Shown here piece by piece: positions 11,498 to 25,102 of a DNA stretch of 64,000 bases. A model generated the notes under the pieces. It made no database searches and had not been told where the DNA came from. It saw only the letters and a program-made list of their open reading frames with translations. This DNA is from Diabrotica undecimpunctata (Eukaryota; Arthropoda; Insecta; Coleoptera; Chrysomelidae). The position numbers and the translations under genes were made by a program. Where the stretch lies: contig NC_092809.1 in assembly GCF_040954645.1 (NCBI RefSeq), forward strand, positions 80,379,435 to 80,443,434, in the 5' to 3' direction. Positions within the stretch are counted from its first letter, which is position 1; each line of letters starts with the position of its first letter.

Positions 11498-13984
11498 TTT
11501 TCAAAAATTGGATGAAAGCAAACACAAAACAACTAAAATCAAACTCAACAACTAGTGGAAAATATGACAATTTTAAGAAACAACCGTTTCCATTTATCAC
11601 CTGATAGTAAGTCTCACTTGCACTTCAACGCACTGGAATTCAAACTCAACCAGTTTGTCGCAACTTCTGCTCTTGACGTAGTAATCAATTGGTAAACAAA
11701 AATGAGGTCTCTAACCTGTCTCTTAAAAGTTGACACTTCCACTAACCAGGACAAAAAAAAAATGGTTTGAAACAACATGGGACAACATGGAAACAACAAA
11801 CAACATAAACTATAAATACAAGGGAATACAAAACACTAATAATATTGAAAACTTGACTTTTTGAGTGAGCGACACAATAATAACATGAAATAACCAACTC
11901 TTGTTCCGAAAACTAAATGAGACTGCTCCTAGTCAAAACTAAAACAGCATCGCCTGATCACAAATATTACACTTGTGGTCATTCAAATACAAGAAAGGGA
12001 ACACAAAACAAAACAGTCTTTTACTGAGACTACAATTGGTCGAATCTTCTCTACGACTACTTCTCAATCACAACCACCAACTAACCCATGGCATAAAATA
12101 CATCGTCAAAGATGGTTAATTAGAAAATAATGGGCATAACACTTCTACACAACTATATTCATCAGCTCAAACAAAAGTTACTCTAAACAATACAAAACAT
12201 TTACTCAAAATGACCGAACAAACAAAAAATTACTAAAACCGATTATTCTGTAAAATCTGCCAAATCAGTTAAAAATAAATGCAACAATAACGGTATTATT
12301 TGTTACTGTTGATTAACTTTTAAAAATCATTTCAATATCAAAACATCATTTAAAATTCATATTTAAATATTCAAATTCAAATTTTTGCTTTCATTACAAA
12401 ATACACATAAAATTTACAATATAAACATTTCTACAATACATTAAATAAAAAAAAAAACAACAATACATATGTTAATATATAATACATATGTTGATATACA
12501 TTACATATACAATTACTGTTTGTGAGACACTACTGGGAACTATTCAAAAAAAGGGGGTTTCATATACATGGCAGAAAACTAGGGAAAAATTGAAAAAGAT
12601 ATGGCTTGGGGGAAAGGAATCTGTCTTACTTTGTAAAAACTACGTGTAGGAGTATTCAGAATCTAAAACATGACCCACGTTGGTGCCACCATTTTGTAAC
12701 GAAGTATTTTGCCTACCACATAGAGTATAATTATAGAGGTTTGAAAATTGGGACAGAAGTTACTGGGGCAGAGATAGGGTAAGCAAAATAAACGAAATTA
12801 AGCGAACGGCACTTAGGGCTTATTTGGAGAGCTGGGTCGTGGATAAGTAAATGATAATGGGGTTGGATTGGGGCAACTACAAAATGAAACAAATGGATAC
12901 TTACATGAATCTCCTAGACAAAGGATTTACAAAAACAACAAGAAATACCTCTAGCAATTTAAAATGGACGCCGCTTTGAGAAAACTTCCTGCTGGAGGAA
13001 AGACAGGTTCTTCCTTCCTAAAAAAACACAAAAAGAGGTTAGGAGACTTACACTACTGTCTCAACACAAACAGTTACAAAATATCAAATGGTACAAAATA
13101 TATATGATATAATTAGTTACAAAAATTTATACCAAAAATAACAAAGATAAACTTACATGTGTCCTATTCATTTACAAACTCAGAAGATGCTACAAAACTT
13201 ACAAAAAATAGTACTGGACTATAAACATGTGGCAGAAATAATTTTATTACAAACAAAGAATTATCTTTTTAATGAAACTATTCATAAAGAGGTTAACCTT
13301 CTTTAAAAAACCAAAATAAATCAATGTCAAAAATAATAAAGCTAGTTACCAGCTGTCATATGCCAACATAACATTTTAAGACAGAATAATTATGACATCT
13401 AATAATTTTAATTATTACAGATTCTTAAATTTTAACGAAAGCAATTATTAGGAAAAAATGTCTATTTTTACTTTGAAAGTTTAAACACAAAAAAATTACC
13501 TTGATTTTCACTAAAATGCACTTGAGGAACAAAAAAAAACTGCTTCTATAGTCTGCAACGACGACCAGGGACAAACAAAATGAGGTTGAAGGGCACTAAG
13601 CCCCGTATTTATAGTCGGTACTAAAGCTCGTGCTTGAGCACGTGCTCCGCCAAGTCGAACTTACGTCAAAGTCATGCTCAAGTATTTGTTGTGTTCTATA
13701 AACGATACTTCGGGTATTCTCGTACAAGATTGGTCTCAAGCACGAAAATTAGGGATTTTAAGTAAATTTGATAGATGGCATCCAATAAAAAGAAGATTCT
13801 GTCAATTATTAACATTGTCACCAAACTTTATTTAAATATTTTTAGCGCCAAATTTAGCTTTATTGAAGAAGAGGCATGTTGTGTATTAAAAAAATTAATT
13901 TTTAATAAATCATTTTAAGGTATGTAATATATTATAAAAAAATATGAATTCGAGGGAATAAATTTCAATTATGTCGATTTTTAG

Positions 13985-14505
13985 ATGAGCGGACATTGTA
14001 CTAAATATGCAGTGTATTCAACAAAAGGAAAGGTGTTTTTAATCCAGCTGGTAAAGAAAAATAATACTGTAGAGAATAAAAGGACAAACGATGCTTCCTT
14101 AATGAAAAAAGAAGGGTTGGGAGTACAATACAGCGTATTATATAACTGCCAGCCTGAGGTGGACTTCAGAACAGCTACGAAAATTGTAAAACAAATTGAA
14201 ACAGAGGTAAAATACTTTTATTTATTCAAGCAAAATTTTTATAGTAGAAAATGCAGAGAAACAACAGCATGCTGGCTACAGGTGATGGCCCTTTAAAAAA
14301 GCCAAAGCCTGATGTAGGTATGGAGTTTGTGAAAGTTGCTGTTCCCGACATATATGTAAGCATCGTCTGTCCTTGGGACAACACAGAAGTATTTGGAAGA
14401 GGTAAATTTACTATATTTTCATACTTAGATAATTGTAGAACAAAAGGAGGCCCACCAGATAGGAGGACATATAAGTTTAATTACTGTAACATCAGAATTA
14501 TCTGA
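13985..14505 (+). pseudogene. Harbinger Myb/SANT-like DNA-binding protein, broken
   Basis: Two overlapping frames (13985-14296 and 14251-14505) encode KRTNDASLMKKEGLGVQYSV and then MLATGDGPLKKPKPDVGMEF...PDIYVSIVCPWDNTEVFG. The TGxGP-then-Pro/Lys stretch and the later CPWDN motif match the C-terminal half of the insect Myb/SANT-like partner protein of Harbinger elements. The N-terminal helix-turn-helix is partly lost. The partner protein normally brings the transposase to the terminal repeats. Confidence 0.65.
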
Positions 14506-14837
14506 CTCCATCCATTGCTTTTCCAGTTCAAAATAAAGAGTTGTTATGTATGATAATTTTGAGAAATCTTACCTGTACATATAATAAGAATTTCAAGTAA
14601 TACTTGTAATATGACACCTGTTGTTCCTATAGAATATGTCAATGTGCTTCAAATGGTAAGTAATCTTAAATATACTTATGGCAATATGTAACAGTAATAA
14701 CAAACACTACTACTAATGGAGTAGTAGCTATTATAATTGCAAATAAAAAACATTCGCCAAAAAAAGGTTTGAATTATTCCAAAGTTTAATAGTAATCTAT
14801 AGTTATGGATTTTTAAAACAATCATTTATATAATAAC

Positions 14838-14975
14838 TATTCTTATTTTGTACTTAATGTATTATATTGAAAACTGTTAAAAATTCTAAATGTAAATACT
14901 AGTACTAGTATGTAGTATTTTGTACTTAATGTATTATATTGAACACTGTTAAAAATTCTAAATGTAAATACTAGT
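14838..14975. repeat. Tandem duplication, about 77-bp unit
   Basis: TTTTGTACTTAATGTATTAT followed by ATTGAAAACTGTTAAAAATT and CTAAATGTAAATACTAG occurs twice in a row with one A/C difference. It lies in the non-coding middle of the Harbinger element. Confidence 0.85.
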
Positions 14976-15379
14976 TTTGGTTTTTTTTTGTGATTTTGTT
15001 TTTAATGGTGGTTGTAAAGCGATTATTATATTATTTTATATTTAACAAGCCTGATATTATTCCATTTTTTAGTTTTATAAATTGTTACTTTCAAATTTAC
15101 TTATCGTGAAGGTTTATAAATATATTTTTAAATAAAGAATACTAATATTTTAAACGTGTAATTAATTCTATATTTGATAAGGAAAGGTTTTGTGAAAGGA
15201 ATAAACACTTATTTAAAAGGAGAGAGACAACTCGAACTCAATAAAGATTTACTTGCTTAAGTTGTCTGAGTATAGTATAACCCTCATTTATTTTAAATTA
15301 CAATATAAAAAATACATTTCGACATATAAAATAAAAAGGAATATATTTAACATAGGTATTCAATAATATATTCACATTC

Positions 15380-15900
15380 TCATGCATAACATTGTTGAAT
15401 AAAATGTCTCCTAAAATTTAAACCTTGTTCCACATCATTAACATTTCTATTTTCTGGCACATCAGTATTTTCTAGAAAATCATCATCACTATTTATAATT
15501 ATTTTCCTGTAAACACATATTGCAGAGTACTGCTGTAGCACTTATTATTGCAAGATATGTATTTAATTTGATTTGTAGGCTTCATTGCAGACAGGGAAAC
15601 CATATTTTCCAGGTTCTAAATAGCCTTTTGGCAACATTTCTTACATGTGCACTATTATATCTATTTTGTTGATCATTACCTAAAAAGATATATCTATCAA
15701 ATAACCTATTTTTTGTTTAGCCCATTATCAATAAATACCTTGCTTTAATGCTGGAGTAAGTAGATAGTGCCTGTGCTGCATGCATAATCACTATTCATAA
15801 TAATTCACCTATTAATAATTCTGGAATTTGTCCTCTTTCCTTTCTAACTCTTAATCAACTTTGATCAAATATTAAGCTGCCATGACTTAATCCTGGATGT
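15380..15900 (-). pseudogene. Harbinger (HARBI1-like) transposase C-terminal relic
   Basis: On the minus strand about 15640-15500 reads NVAKRLFRTWKIWFPCLQ, stop, then LQIKLNTYLAIISATAVLCN and MCLQENN. This continues in another frame as SDDDFLENTDVPENRN and FRRHFIQQCYA before a stop at about 15384. The KRxF..WK..FPCL...AIISATAVLHN pattern is the end of the HARBI1 DDE transposase. The first catalytic part is not recognisable, so the gene is dead. Confidence 0.7.
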
Positions 15901-16685
15901 TGAACAAAAATATCCATAATCTCAAAAAACAAAAAAAAAATATATTGTATTGAAGCGAATTGGAAAAAAATATAAATATAAACAAACAAGTTAGGTTAGG
16001 AACCCGTGCTCAAGGCAGGTCGATCCGATGCTTGAGCACGAGCTGTCATTTTTGTGTACTCAAGCTCGATTTCGTGCTCGAGATCCGTTTATAAAACACA
16101 AAAACGACTCAAGGTCGACCTCAAGCATCGACCGATACTTGAGTACCGACTATAAATATGGGCCTAAATGCAAACCTTGGACATGGCTTCTTAAAAAAAA
16201 CTGGAACACGTGGGCATTTTCCAAATTTGTTGTACACGACACAATTCTCTTACGTACTTAGAAAAATAGTGATTACTCTTTCTAAACTGACGTATTACAT
16301 AGAGTAAAATTACTATTTTCAACAAATTTTGCCGACTTCTTAAGTACGTGTGTCCACTCTCGTTACCCTTTTCAACCTTACTCGAATTCCCGTCGACCTC
16401 AATATCGGCTGGGGCCAGTTTTTTTCGTCTTACCCCTCCGCCGCTCTCGAAAACAAACAACCTAAAATTCCGGTTTTAAACCACTTTGACTATCTCGCTA
16501 AATAACCTTGAAACATTTCCAGTTCAAAACTAACACTTACAAATACATAAAATAATCATATTCAACTTCATCGCCGAATTCTTTTTTGGGGAGTTTGACG
16601 GTAAAAAAAAACACCAAAATTTATATATAGCCAGGAGTGTACTACAAAATTTTTATACTTGCTTTTAAAAGAACTTTATTATACT

Positions 16686-16688
<3 letters not shown>

Positions 16689-16758
<70 letters not shown>
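16689..16758. repeat. (AT)n tract between two LTR units
   Basis: 35 AT units. The gypsy LTR ends ...TACTACA at its left border and a different LTR begins TGTTATGATT at its right border. Confidence 0.95.
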
Positions 16759-18232
<1,474 letters not shown>

Positions 18233-18389
18233 TACATATAAATATATTAATGCCGTTTGATTTTATATATCGATGCTAATATCGGGCTAGCTCTCTATTT
18301 TTTAATCAGTCAGACGCCCTTTTCAGGTCAATAAAGCGAATTTACCTTGTGCTTTATATATAAAGCAAATATGTCTATTATCATAAGAC

Positions 18390-19270
18390 TGTGTGTAGTG
18401 CCCTTTTGGTAGTCTCTTTGTTTGTTTTTTCTATCTAAATATATTTGTTATATTCTCCCCTTTTATTTGCTATGTCGCATATTAGGATTCGATTAGTTGT
18501 TTATTTTGTCCTCAGCCTGAGTCAATAAATCAAAATTTGTCTTTTAGTTAAACTAGTTTTATGCATAGTGCCCTATGACGTCTCATATGTAACTATACGT
18601 TTATTATTAATGAAGACAATGTGTAATGTCCATCGACAAAAAGGCAGAAGAGGGAATGTAAAGGTAGCGGGGGCAAAAATATTGTTAGACGGGAAGTGCC
18701 ATTTTGAGAGGCCACATTAAACAAGGAAAGAGAGTCTCTTTCCTTGTTTAAGAAATCACATTTAGTTGGGTTATGTTATTGTTTATCCCAACTGCCACAT
18801 GAAAACTTATTTATATTGAAGTTTTTTAATAAGTGTGTCACATTTTAGACTATTATCGTTATTATTTAATTAAAACTTTCTCATCTAAGACACATTCTGA
18901 AAAATATTTTATAGCTACTGTTTTAGGACCTTATAAAAAAACATGAAATATTTTTCTAATTAAAACAATCGTTATATTAAAATTTTCAAACTTGGTACTA
19001 ATTCCATTAGATAAATTAGAACCCCTACACCACTGTATGATTATTGTGAAGTGTCGTAAAATTTAAATTTGGCCCCTTTGCATTTACTGAGTTGTCCGCC
19101 ATATTAAGAGGCCACTTTTATTAATTTTGGTCTCCTTTTCATAACGATCAGATTCCCTCTTTTGTCTTTTTGCTCGATGGTAATGCCCTTTGGGTAGTCA
19201 CTTTATTTGTTTTTTCTATCTTAATATATTCGTGATATCCTTCCTTTTCATTTAACGTATCACACGCCTC
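18390..19270. repeat. Diverged direct repeat pair with a perfect 17-bp-arm hairpin between
   Basis: Bases about 18397-18460 (TGCCCTTTTGGTAGTCTCTT, TTTTTTCTATCT) recur with changes at about 19185-19245 (TGCCCTTTGGGTAGTCACTT). Between them, 18717-18733 TTAAACAAGGAAAGAGA pairs perfectly with 18735-18751, leaving a 1-base spacer. No coding content was found. Confidence 0.7.
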
Positions 19271-19290
19271 AATCGGAACAAACACCACAT

Positions 19291-22200
19291 CGCTCCTTAA
19301 ATACAAAAGCACCACAAGTCAAAATAAGCAAATTGTACAGGAGAGGCATTTACAAAAATAATTTGGATTACTTTATGATTTTTGTATAAACTATGTGTAT
19401 GAGGTAGATTTTTTTGGTATCAAAAGATGCGTAATTAAATAGCCTATATCAATAAAGCAATCTTAACCATAGCTCGAATGGACTGTCGAAAAAATGCAAA
19501 TAAGTTAGTTTTGTATATAGACTTTGTCGTCGAGAACATTAAAATTTTAAAAATTAAACCACCATAATTAGGAAAATTTGAGTTTTATTTTCGGTTGTCA
19601 ACCTTACAAAATGTCAATTTATTAAAAAAAGGCACATACTAACTTACTACATACTAAACTTGCTAAGGGAAAACAAATAATTGTTAATTTTATCATGAGA
19701 TCATCAATTAAGTCTTTAATATTACCTATAGTAGTAGATAAGAGGAATAAATTTACGTTAAAAACAAAACTTAACCTTTTAAGCAAAAACCTTTAAGAGA
19801 AACAGAGATAACTTTATCGTAAAATAGTATTATTAGCAGTTATAGTCTTATAAAATAAGGCACTAAGGAGAAAGACACCTTCAAAATAATCATTTCCATG
19901 ATCTACACTAATCACAACCGTATGAAGCACATAAACGTGGTTCTTACAAAAATATTTTCATAAAACGTTTTCTTAAAACTACATTGAGCGTAATGCTCGT
20001 AAAGGATAAAAAAAAACTTAACGAAAACATTAAAAATCAGTTAACAACAGTAACTTGTGCACTAATTTAGAGATTATCATAAAAAGATTCATAAAATCTT
20101 GGCACTTCGTTTTTTTGGATTAGCTTTAGAATTCCTTGCTTCTTTGCTTCAGGAACTGTAAGCTTTTCAGTGTAAAGTTGGTTTAGAGTAAAATTATTAT
20201 CAGGCACTGCCGTTGACTTCGTGCGGTGTGTTCTCAACGTAGATACCGACCTGAACTCTTCCTCTTCGTAGGAACTTTTAAAGAAAAATATGCCATTGCT
20301 TACTTTATCCGCCTTCAGAATCTTTATATCGGTCCATTTGAATTTATTGCCATCATCATCTATATTGTAGTTTCCTGTACACAGAGGTTTGAGGTCAAAA
20401 AAATTCTCATGTGTCAGTTCTTCAATAGTATAAGGCTTTCCAGTTTTCTTTGCTGTTTTAATCAGAGTGATATACTGGTCTGGAACGTAAATTGGAGATG
20501 ATTTCAATGCTCTCGTAATGTTACGTTGGATGACAGAATGAACAGAATCTCCTTCGTTTTGAGTGTGCCCTTTTATTAGGAACTTATGAGTAATACTCTT
20601 GATGTTTGGCAATTCTTGAGTTGCTTATTGGTACATTGCCAGCATGAATTTGTTCTTTTGTTGGCCACAGCAATTATCGCTATAGAAAGTGACATCACAA
20701 GGTTCCGTGACATTGTCATTCAATTTTCTAAGATACATTAGAACACAGGAGCCAATTTCATTAATACCTCTGGCTCCTTCTCCCTCGTGCCATACAAAAC
20801 AAGTTGTGTCCTTTGTACCGAGCTCGGTTACTGTGAAATTAAGTAGATTTAATTTAGACGTATAATAGAAGCTCGACACATCACCCCGTGGACAAGGCAT
20901 CACCGCTTGGAGGTCGTACACAGCCACTACGAAGGTATTACTCACAAGCTCTTTATCTCTATCTTTTTCAGCTCTAGCGAGAGTCTTTTGCTTCAGGTGC
21001 TCGTCGTAAGTTTCTTGTATTAACGATTTATCTTCAGCGTTTTGGTAAGCCATGCAATCTTCGCATTGATCCTTCTTGGGCTGTCAGAAAGATAAGTTAA
21101 AATCATGTATAAATATGTTATAGTATACTTGATATGAAACGTGTGGTCTACCTTCAGATTCACATTTGTCTACGTAATGTCGATATAGTGCCGCGACTGT
21201 TAACCCGCCCTCAATATACTCCCGAGTCGATCGCGACCTACAGTAATGACTTTCTATGCGGGGTATTGAATTGATGTGTGCTTTGACACCATCGGTCAGC
21301 TCTGGGTCTAGTGTCTTATGGTTGTTATGTTTTTCCCTGTTATCTTTAAGGTGCACACCAGTTTCGGACTGTTTTTTGACAACGGTTCTGATCATAGTGT
21401 CTGAGATTGCAAGGGTATTCATGAAGAATACTTTACATATCCGAGTTTTTTTATTATTCCGAGTCAGATAAAATGAGTGATTGTAATTTTTGCGACTGCT
21501 ACCTTCACGAACGTATCTATATTTTGGTTCTACCTTGGTCATGTGATCGTGAAGAAACTGTCGTTGGATTTCCAGATCACCGCACTGCCAGAACCTTTCA
21601 AAGATGTGTTTTCTTTCTTCAAACGTAAAGTCTGTAGAACATTTTAATTTACATTTATCGAAACATACAGGACCCATTTTTTGGCATCATAAACTTTCTT
21701 AGACTTGGACATAGAAGTATAGGACATACCTTTGTTTTTCAATAGCTTGCTCTGGTTTCGTTTCCATAAAAGCGGTTCTGCTTTTCTTTTACGACACCTA
21801 CTGCGCGATTCATCATCACTAGGAGACTGCTCACCGATGCTAGATGGGTGCTCGTCAACGCTAAGTGGCTGATCGTCAACTCCGGGTGATGGTGAATTAA
21901 TATTAAGTAACTTCTGGTTATCCACGGCTGATTGCGGAAAGTCTTGAATGTCAGGTAACTGTGCTTGTGGTTGTTGTTCTTCATCGGAATCTGACTGGGC
22001 TTTGCGGTTTTCAGAAAATGGATCTTCATACGTAGGATCTTTGACACTATCATCGGATGAGAAATCTTTTAGGTTATTTGTAGAACTGGAGCTACTTGAA
22101 GAACTAGAACTGGAACTGCTCGAAGAGCTAGAAGATTCACCAGAGGAAGAATCACTGTCTGAGTCTGTTTCTTTAATGACTAAAGATGGTTTATTGAATA

Positions 22201-23243
22201 TTCTGTGATTTGGAGGCGTTGCTTGAATATCTTCGTTATTTTCAACGGAGTTCAGAATATCCTAAAGATAACTGACTGTGCGGTAGAGAGCTAATGCCAT
22301 TAGCATCATATTCATGATAAATAATATTGTCAGTCTGAATGTCAATTGAATCCAGTTCACTAGGTCGTATTGTTAAAGAAGATTGCTGTTCATCTCGAGG
22401 GTCATTTATTGGTGGTATCATGTCCAAAATACGTTGCGCTTTTCTTGCCATTCTGAAAATAAAAATTAATTATAAGTACCTACCTGTATCAAACAATTTA
22501 CTTTCTCGTAAATAGGCGTTATAATGTATCTATATGGGTAAGTAAAATTTAATTGGTTTTAAGATTTCTAAATTATTTTGTTTAACCCATAAGATTACTC
22601 CAAAAACTACAAAAACTTTCCGATAAAACAACAGTAAAACTAAAAATTGCTTTTTAATATATAAAATAAAATCTATTTAGAGATCACTTTCAAATACAAA
22701 GATACCATATTTCGAAATATGAAACTTTAGAATAAAGAAATAAGAAAATAATTCTAATTATTTTTTGCAAAACTAACATAATTCAAAATATGGTAGTATT
22801 GCATACAAAAATAAGAGAGAATATCAAATTTATAAACGAAAAACTAACCTATTTTAAAATATTGTACTATTGCACATAAAAATGATAAGATACTTACGTG
22901 TATGTGATCTGCAATACGAATGTATTTTTGAATGTGGCACTTTTGAATATATAATTTCACCTGTCTTTTAGCAGTTTTTTGGAATGTGTTAGTTTTTCAT
23001 AAAAAATGCGTGCACTCGTGCCGAATGTCTAATGGCAACTGAGGATGTGGTAGTTTTGCACGGAACTCAGTTACAGAAACGGTACAAAACAAAACTAACG
23101 TATGTGGGTTTACGGGTGCTTTTGATCATAAAACGACGGCTGGTTGAGCGAAATATTAAAGTTTCATCGGTTAAGGTGCATTTCATGCAAAAAAATCAGT
23201 TTTGATATTTTTTGGAATGTGTGACTTTTGTATTTAAGGAGCG
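19291..23243 (-). mobile_element. Sola-like DNA transposon, 3.95 kb, ACAT target duplication
   Basis: Left end CGCTCCTTAAATACAAAAG and the matching inverted right end give a perfect 19-bp terminal repeat. ACAT is duplicated at 19287-19290 and 23244-23247. A minus-strand transposase gene (20067-22451) fills the centre, with AT-rich flanks of 0.6-0.8 kb that contain subterminal repeats such as GGAATGTGTTAGTTTT and GATGTGGTAGTTTT. A 4-bp target duplication and the transposase type are consistent with the Sola superfamily. Family assignment is from memory of motifs. Confidence 0.82.
20067..22451 (-). pseudogene. Sola-like DDE transposase gene with frame breaks
   Basis: Reading right to left: an acidic N-terminus from 22451 (MARKAQRILDMIPPINDPRD), a poly-Ser tract (about 22080-22140), a basic stretch (RCRKRKAEPLLWKRNQSKLL), then CFDKCKLKCS with ERKHIFERFWQCGDLEIQRQ. 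Next come KVFFMNTLAISDTMIRTVVK, ESHYCRSRSTREYIEGGLTV, VVAVYDLQAVMPCP (likely first catalytic Asp), FYSDNCCGQQKNKFM (second Asp) and FLIKGHTQNEGDSVHS. It ends at 20067. Breaks are few: a one-base shift near 21670 in a run of A, a frame change near 22260, a short break at 21060-21083 and a stop near 20620. It could be a recently active copy. Catalytic residue assignment is inference. Confidence 0.72.
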
Positions 23244-23637
23244 ACATATTCGCTACCGCCTCTCAGTTCGAATAATGTATCATACGTTTCGATCCGACGA
23301 ACTATTGTATCTCCACCACAAAACGCTGAAAAAATTATTTAATTCTACATAATTCTGTTTAACTTGATTCAATTTGATTTATTATATTTTCCTTTATTTA
23401 ATTTCATTTAATATTATTTAGTTACTTCATTTTATTTTGGTAAAGCGTTGACGTTTTTTAAACATCATTTTATTTTTATAGTAAGTGTATGTTTATCTTA
23501 CCCACTGACATAATAAATATATATTATACGTCATTGATCTTACCTTACAATTACAGTAACCTATATTTTTAGCAATTTTCGAAAAAATTAATTAATTGAG
23601 ATTTATTTAAATTATTTTGTATAAAATTCTACCTTAA

Positions 23638-23945
23638 AAATATTATTAAAATTAATTATTAATTATATTAATATGTAATTAGTATTATTAATTAAACGTA
23701 TCGTTTCAAGTACAAAATATGAATGAAATGTCAGATGTCTTTAGTTTAGATTTTCTTTCCTAGATGGCGCTGGGTTTTAAATCTCAAATAACGTAAAGTT
23801 TTATAATAAATTTTACCTGAAAAATATTAAAATTAATTATTAATTATATTAATATTTAATTAATACAACATTATTAATTAAACGTATCGTTTCAAGAACA
23901 AAATATGATTGAAATATGGTAGTTCATATTTCTTTCCTAGATGGT
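23638..23945. repeat. Direct duplication, about 130-bp units
   Basis: AATTAATTATTAATTATATT, then ATTAATTAAACGTATCGTTT, AAAATATGA and TTTCTTTCCTAGATGG occur twice (about 23645-23770 and 23828-23945), separated by about 55 bases. No coding content was seen. Confidence 0.8.
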
Positions 23946-24868
23946 GTCGTTATGTGACCGGAATTACAGCGTGACCTGTCACTGTCATCATAGCCTTTTA
24001 TACAGATAGATTTCGCCGGTCTATTTGGCCTCATGGACCAGAAACATTGAATAAAGAACACAACAATTCACTTACTGGATGTGCTAATTACAAAAGAACA
24101 CAGGATATGCAAAAAAGGTCTACAGAAAACCAACCCACATCAACAAATATTTAAATTACATTTCAAATCACAACGTAAACATCAAAAAAGAAAATTGAGT
24201 TATTACTATTTTATTTCATAGCAACTTAGCTCGAAAATAAATCGTTTTATTTAAGTTATAAGCGAGGAAAGTAGAAAAAAACAATGTTAATGATTTTTAG
24301 ATACTTTTTTTATTAAAATTCCCGACCTCACATCCACGTCTATTCCAATTTTTTAGATGAAATGGTTTGCTATTACCGGGGAAAGTCATGCTCCTTCAAC
24401 TTGTTTCTGTCTTTGGTCCTTGCATATGAACTTTTTACTAAGCAGTCCCTCGTCAAATTTGTATAATATATAATAGTACCTATATCCTGTGGTAGTGGAT
24501 ATTTTCTGCTAATAATTTCTAACTATTCTTCTATCGGATGTTACGCTTTATTACGTTTGTACGTGAAGTTACTTTCGGATTTCTTCCCTTCTGTCTAGTC
24601 ATACAAAACTTCGTCGTATTGGTGTATTCACATAAACTTTAAATGAATTAGGTAATCATTAATAATTTTAAAAAATTGGTAAATTTACATTTTATGGTTA
24701 GTTTAAATAAATTTAACCAAATAAAAAAGGGATTGATTTAAAAATGGAAATAATAAAGATGATAAATATACTCATTATGGAAGATATTTTGTAGACATTT
24801 ATTTATTTAACTTTTTAACTTCTTAACTTTAACTATTTAACTTTATTTTAAGATTTAGCTTTTTTTAG

Positions 24869-25102
24869 GTGGGAGCTCAGGTAACAAAAAGCTAGCAGAG
24901 GCTCTTCAAAGCGCAGCCAATCAAGTTGAAAGTTTAACACCACAGTTAGTTTCTGCGGGAAGTATTCGCATGAATTATCCTACATCAAAAGCTGCAGACG
25001 AGCATTTTGAAAATTTGAGACAACAATATGCAGATACTTTGAGCAAGGTTCGTAATCTGTGCGATGAAGCCACAGACTCTGCAGATTTTGTGAAAGCCTC
25101 AG
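24869..25102 (+). CDS. Vinc: Vinculin, internal exon
   Basis: 234-bp exon after a pyrimidine-rich TTTTTTAG acceptor and before GTAAAG. It starts with two bases completing the split Gly codon and encodes GSSGNKKLAEALQSAANQVE, SLTPQLVSAGSIRMNYPTSK, AADEHFENLRQQYADTLSKV and RNLCDEATDSADFVKAS, ending with one base of the next codon. LTPQ...SA followed by AxxEHFExL matches the vinculin helical bundles near human residues 690-770, bridging head domains D3 and D4. It contains no stop and is the clearest conserved block in the window. Confidence 0.93.

Larger units (their letters stand above)
13600..16164. mobile_element. PIF/Harbinger DNA transposon with TAA target duplication
   Basis: The left end GCCCCGTATTTATAGTCGGT and the right end (reverse complement GGCCCATATTTATAGTCGGT) form terminal inverted repeats of about 24 bp. 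The 3-bp TAA at 13597-13599 and 16165-16167 is duplicated; the other LTR has the empty site CACTTAATGC at about 5704-5713. Target TAA/TTA, a Myb/SANT-like ORF on + and a HARBI1-like transposase relic on - are the hallmarks of this superfamily. About 2.57 kb long. Confidence 0.88.
4760..16688 (-). mobile_element. Ty3/gypsy LTR retrotransposon, minus strand, degraded, with nested Harbinger
   Basis: Two related LTRs bound an internal region of 6264-12694. On the minus strand the order is gag, zinc knuckle, protease, reverse transcriptase, RNase H, integrase, which is the gypsy order. A purine-rich tract (AAGAAGGGGC on the minus strand) abuts the left (3') LTR. A tRNA-primer-like site (TGGTGGCACCAACGTGGG on the minus strand) lies two bases inside the right (5') LTR. 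Frameshifts and lost catalytic residues show it is dead. No env ORF is present between integrase and the 3' LTR. Both ends lie exactly in (AT)n tracts. Confidence 0.88.
12695..16688 (-). repeat. Gypsy 5' LTR (right copy), split by a Harbinger element
   Basis: Starts TGTAACGAAGTATTTTGCC at 12695 and ends TACTACA at 16688. Removing the 2.57-kb insertion at 13600-16164 and one TAA leaves about 1.43 kb that follows the left LTR. The internal primer-binding-like sequence lies immediately to the left, confirming this as the 5' LTR of a minus-strand element. Confidence 0.85.

Noticed and set aside
21948..22208. Glu/Leu-rich plus-strand ORF
   Set aside because: It is the complement of the Ser-rich coding tract in the minus-strand transposase.
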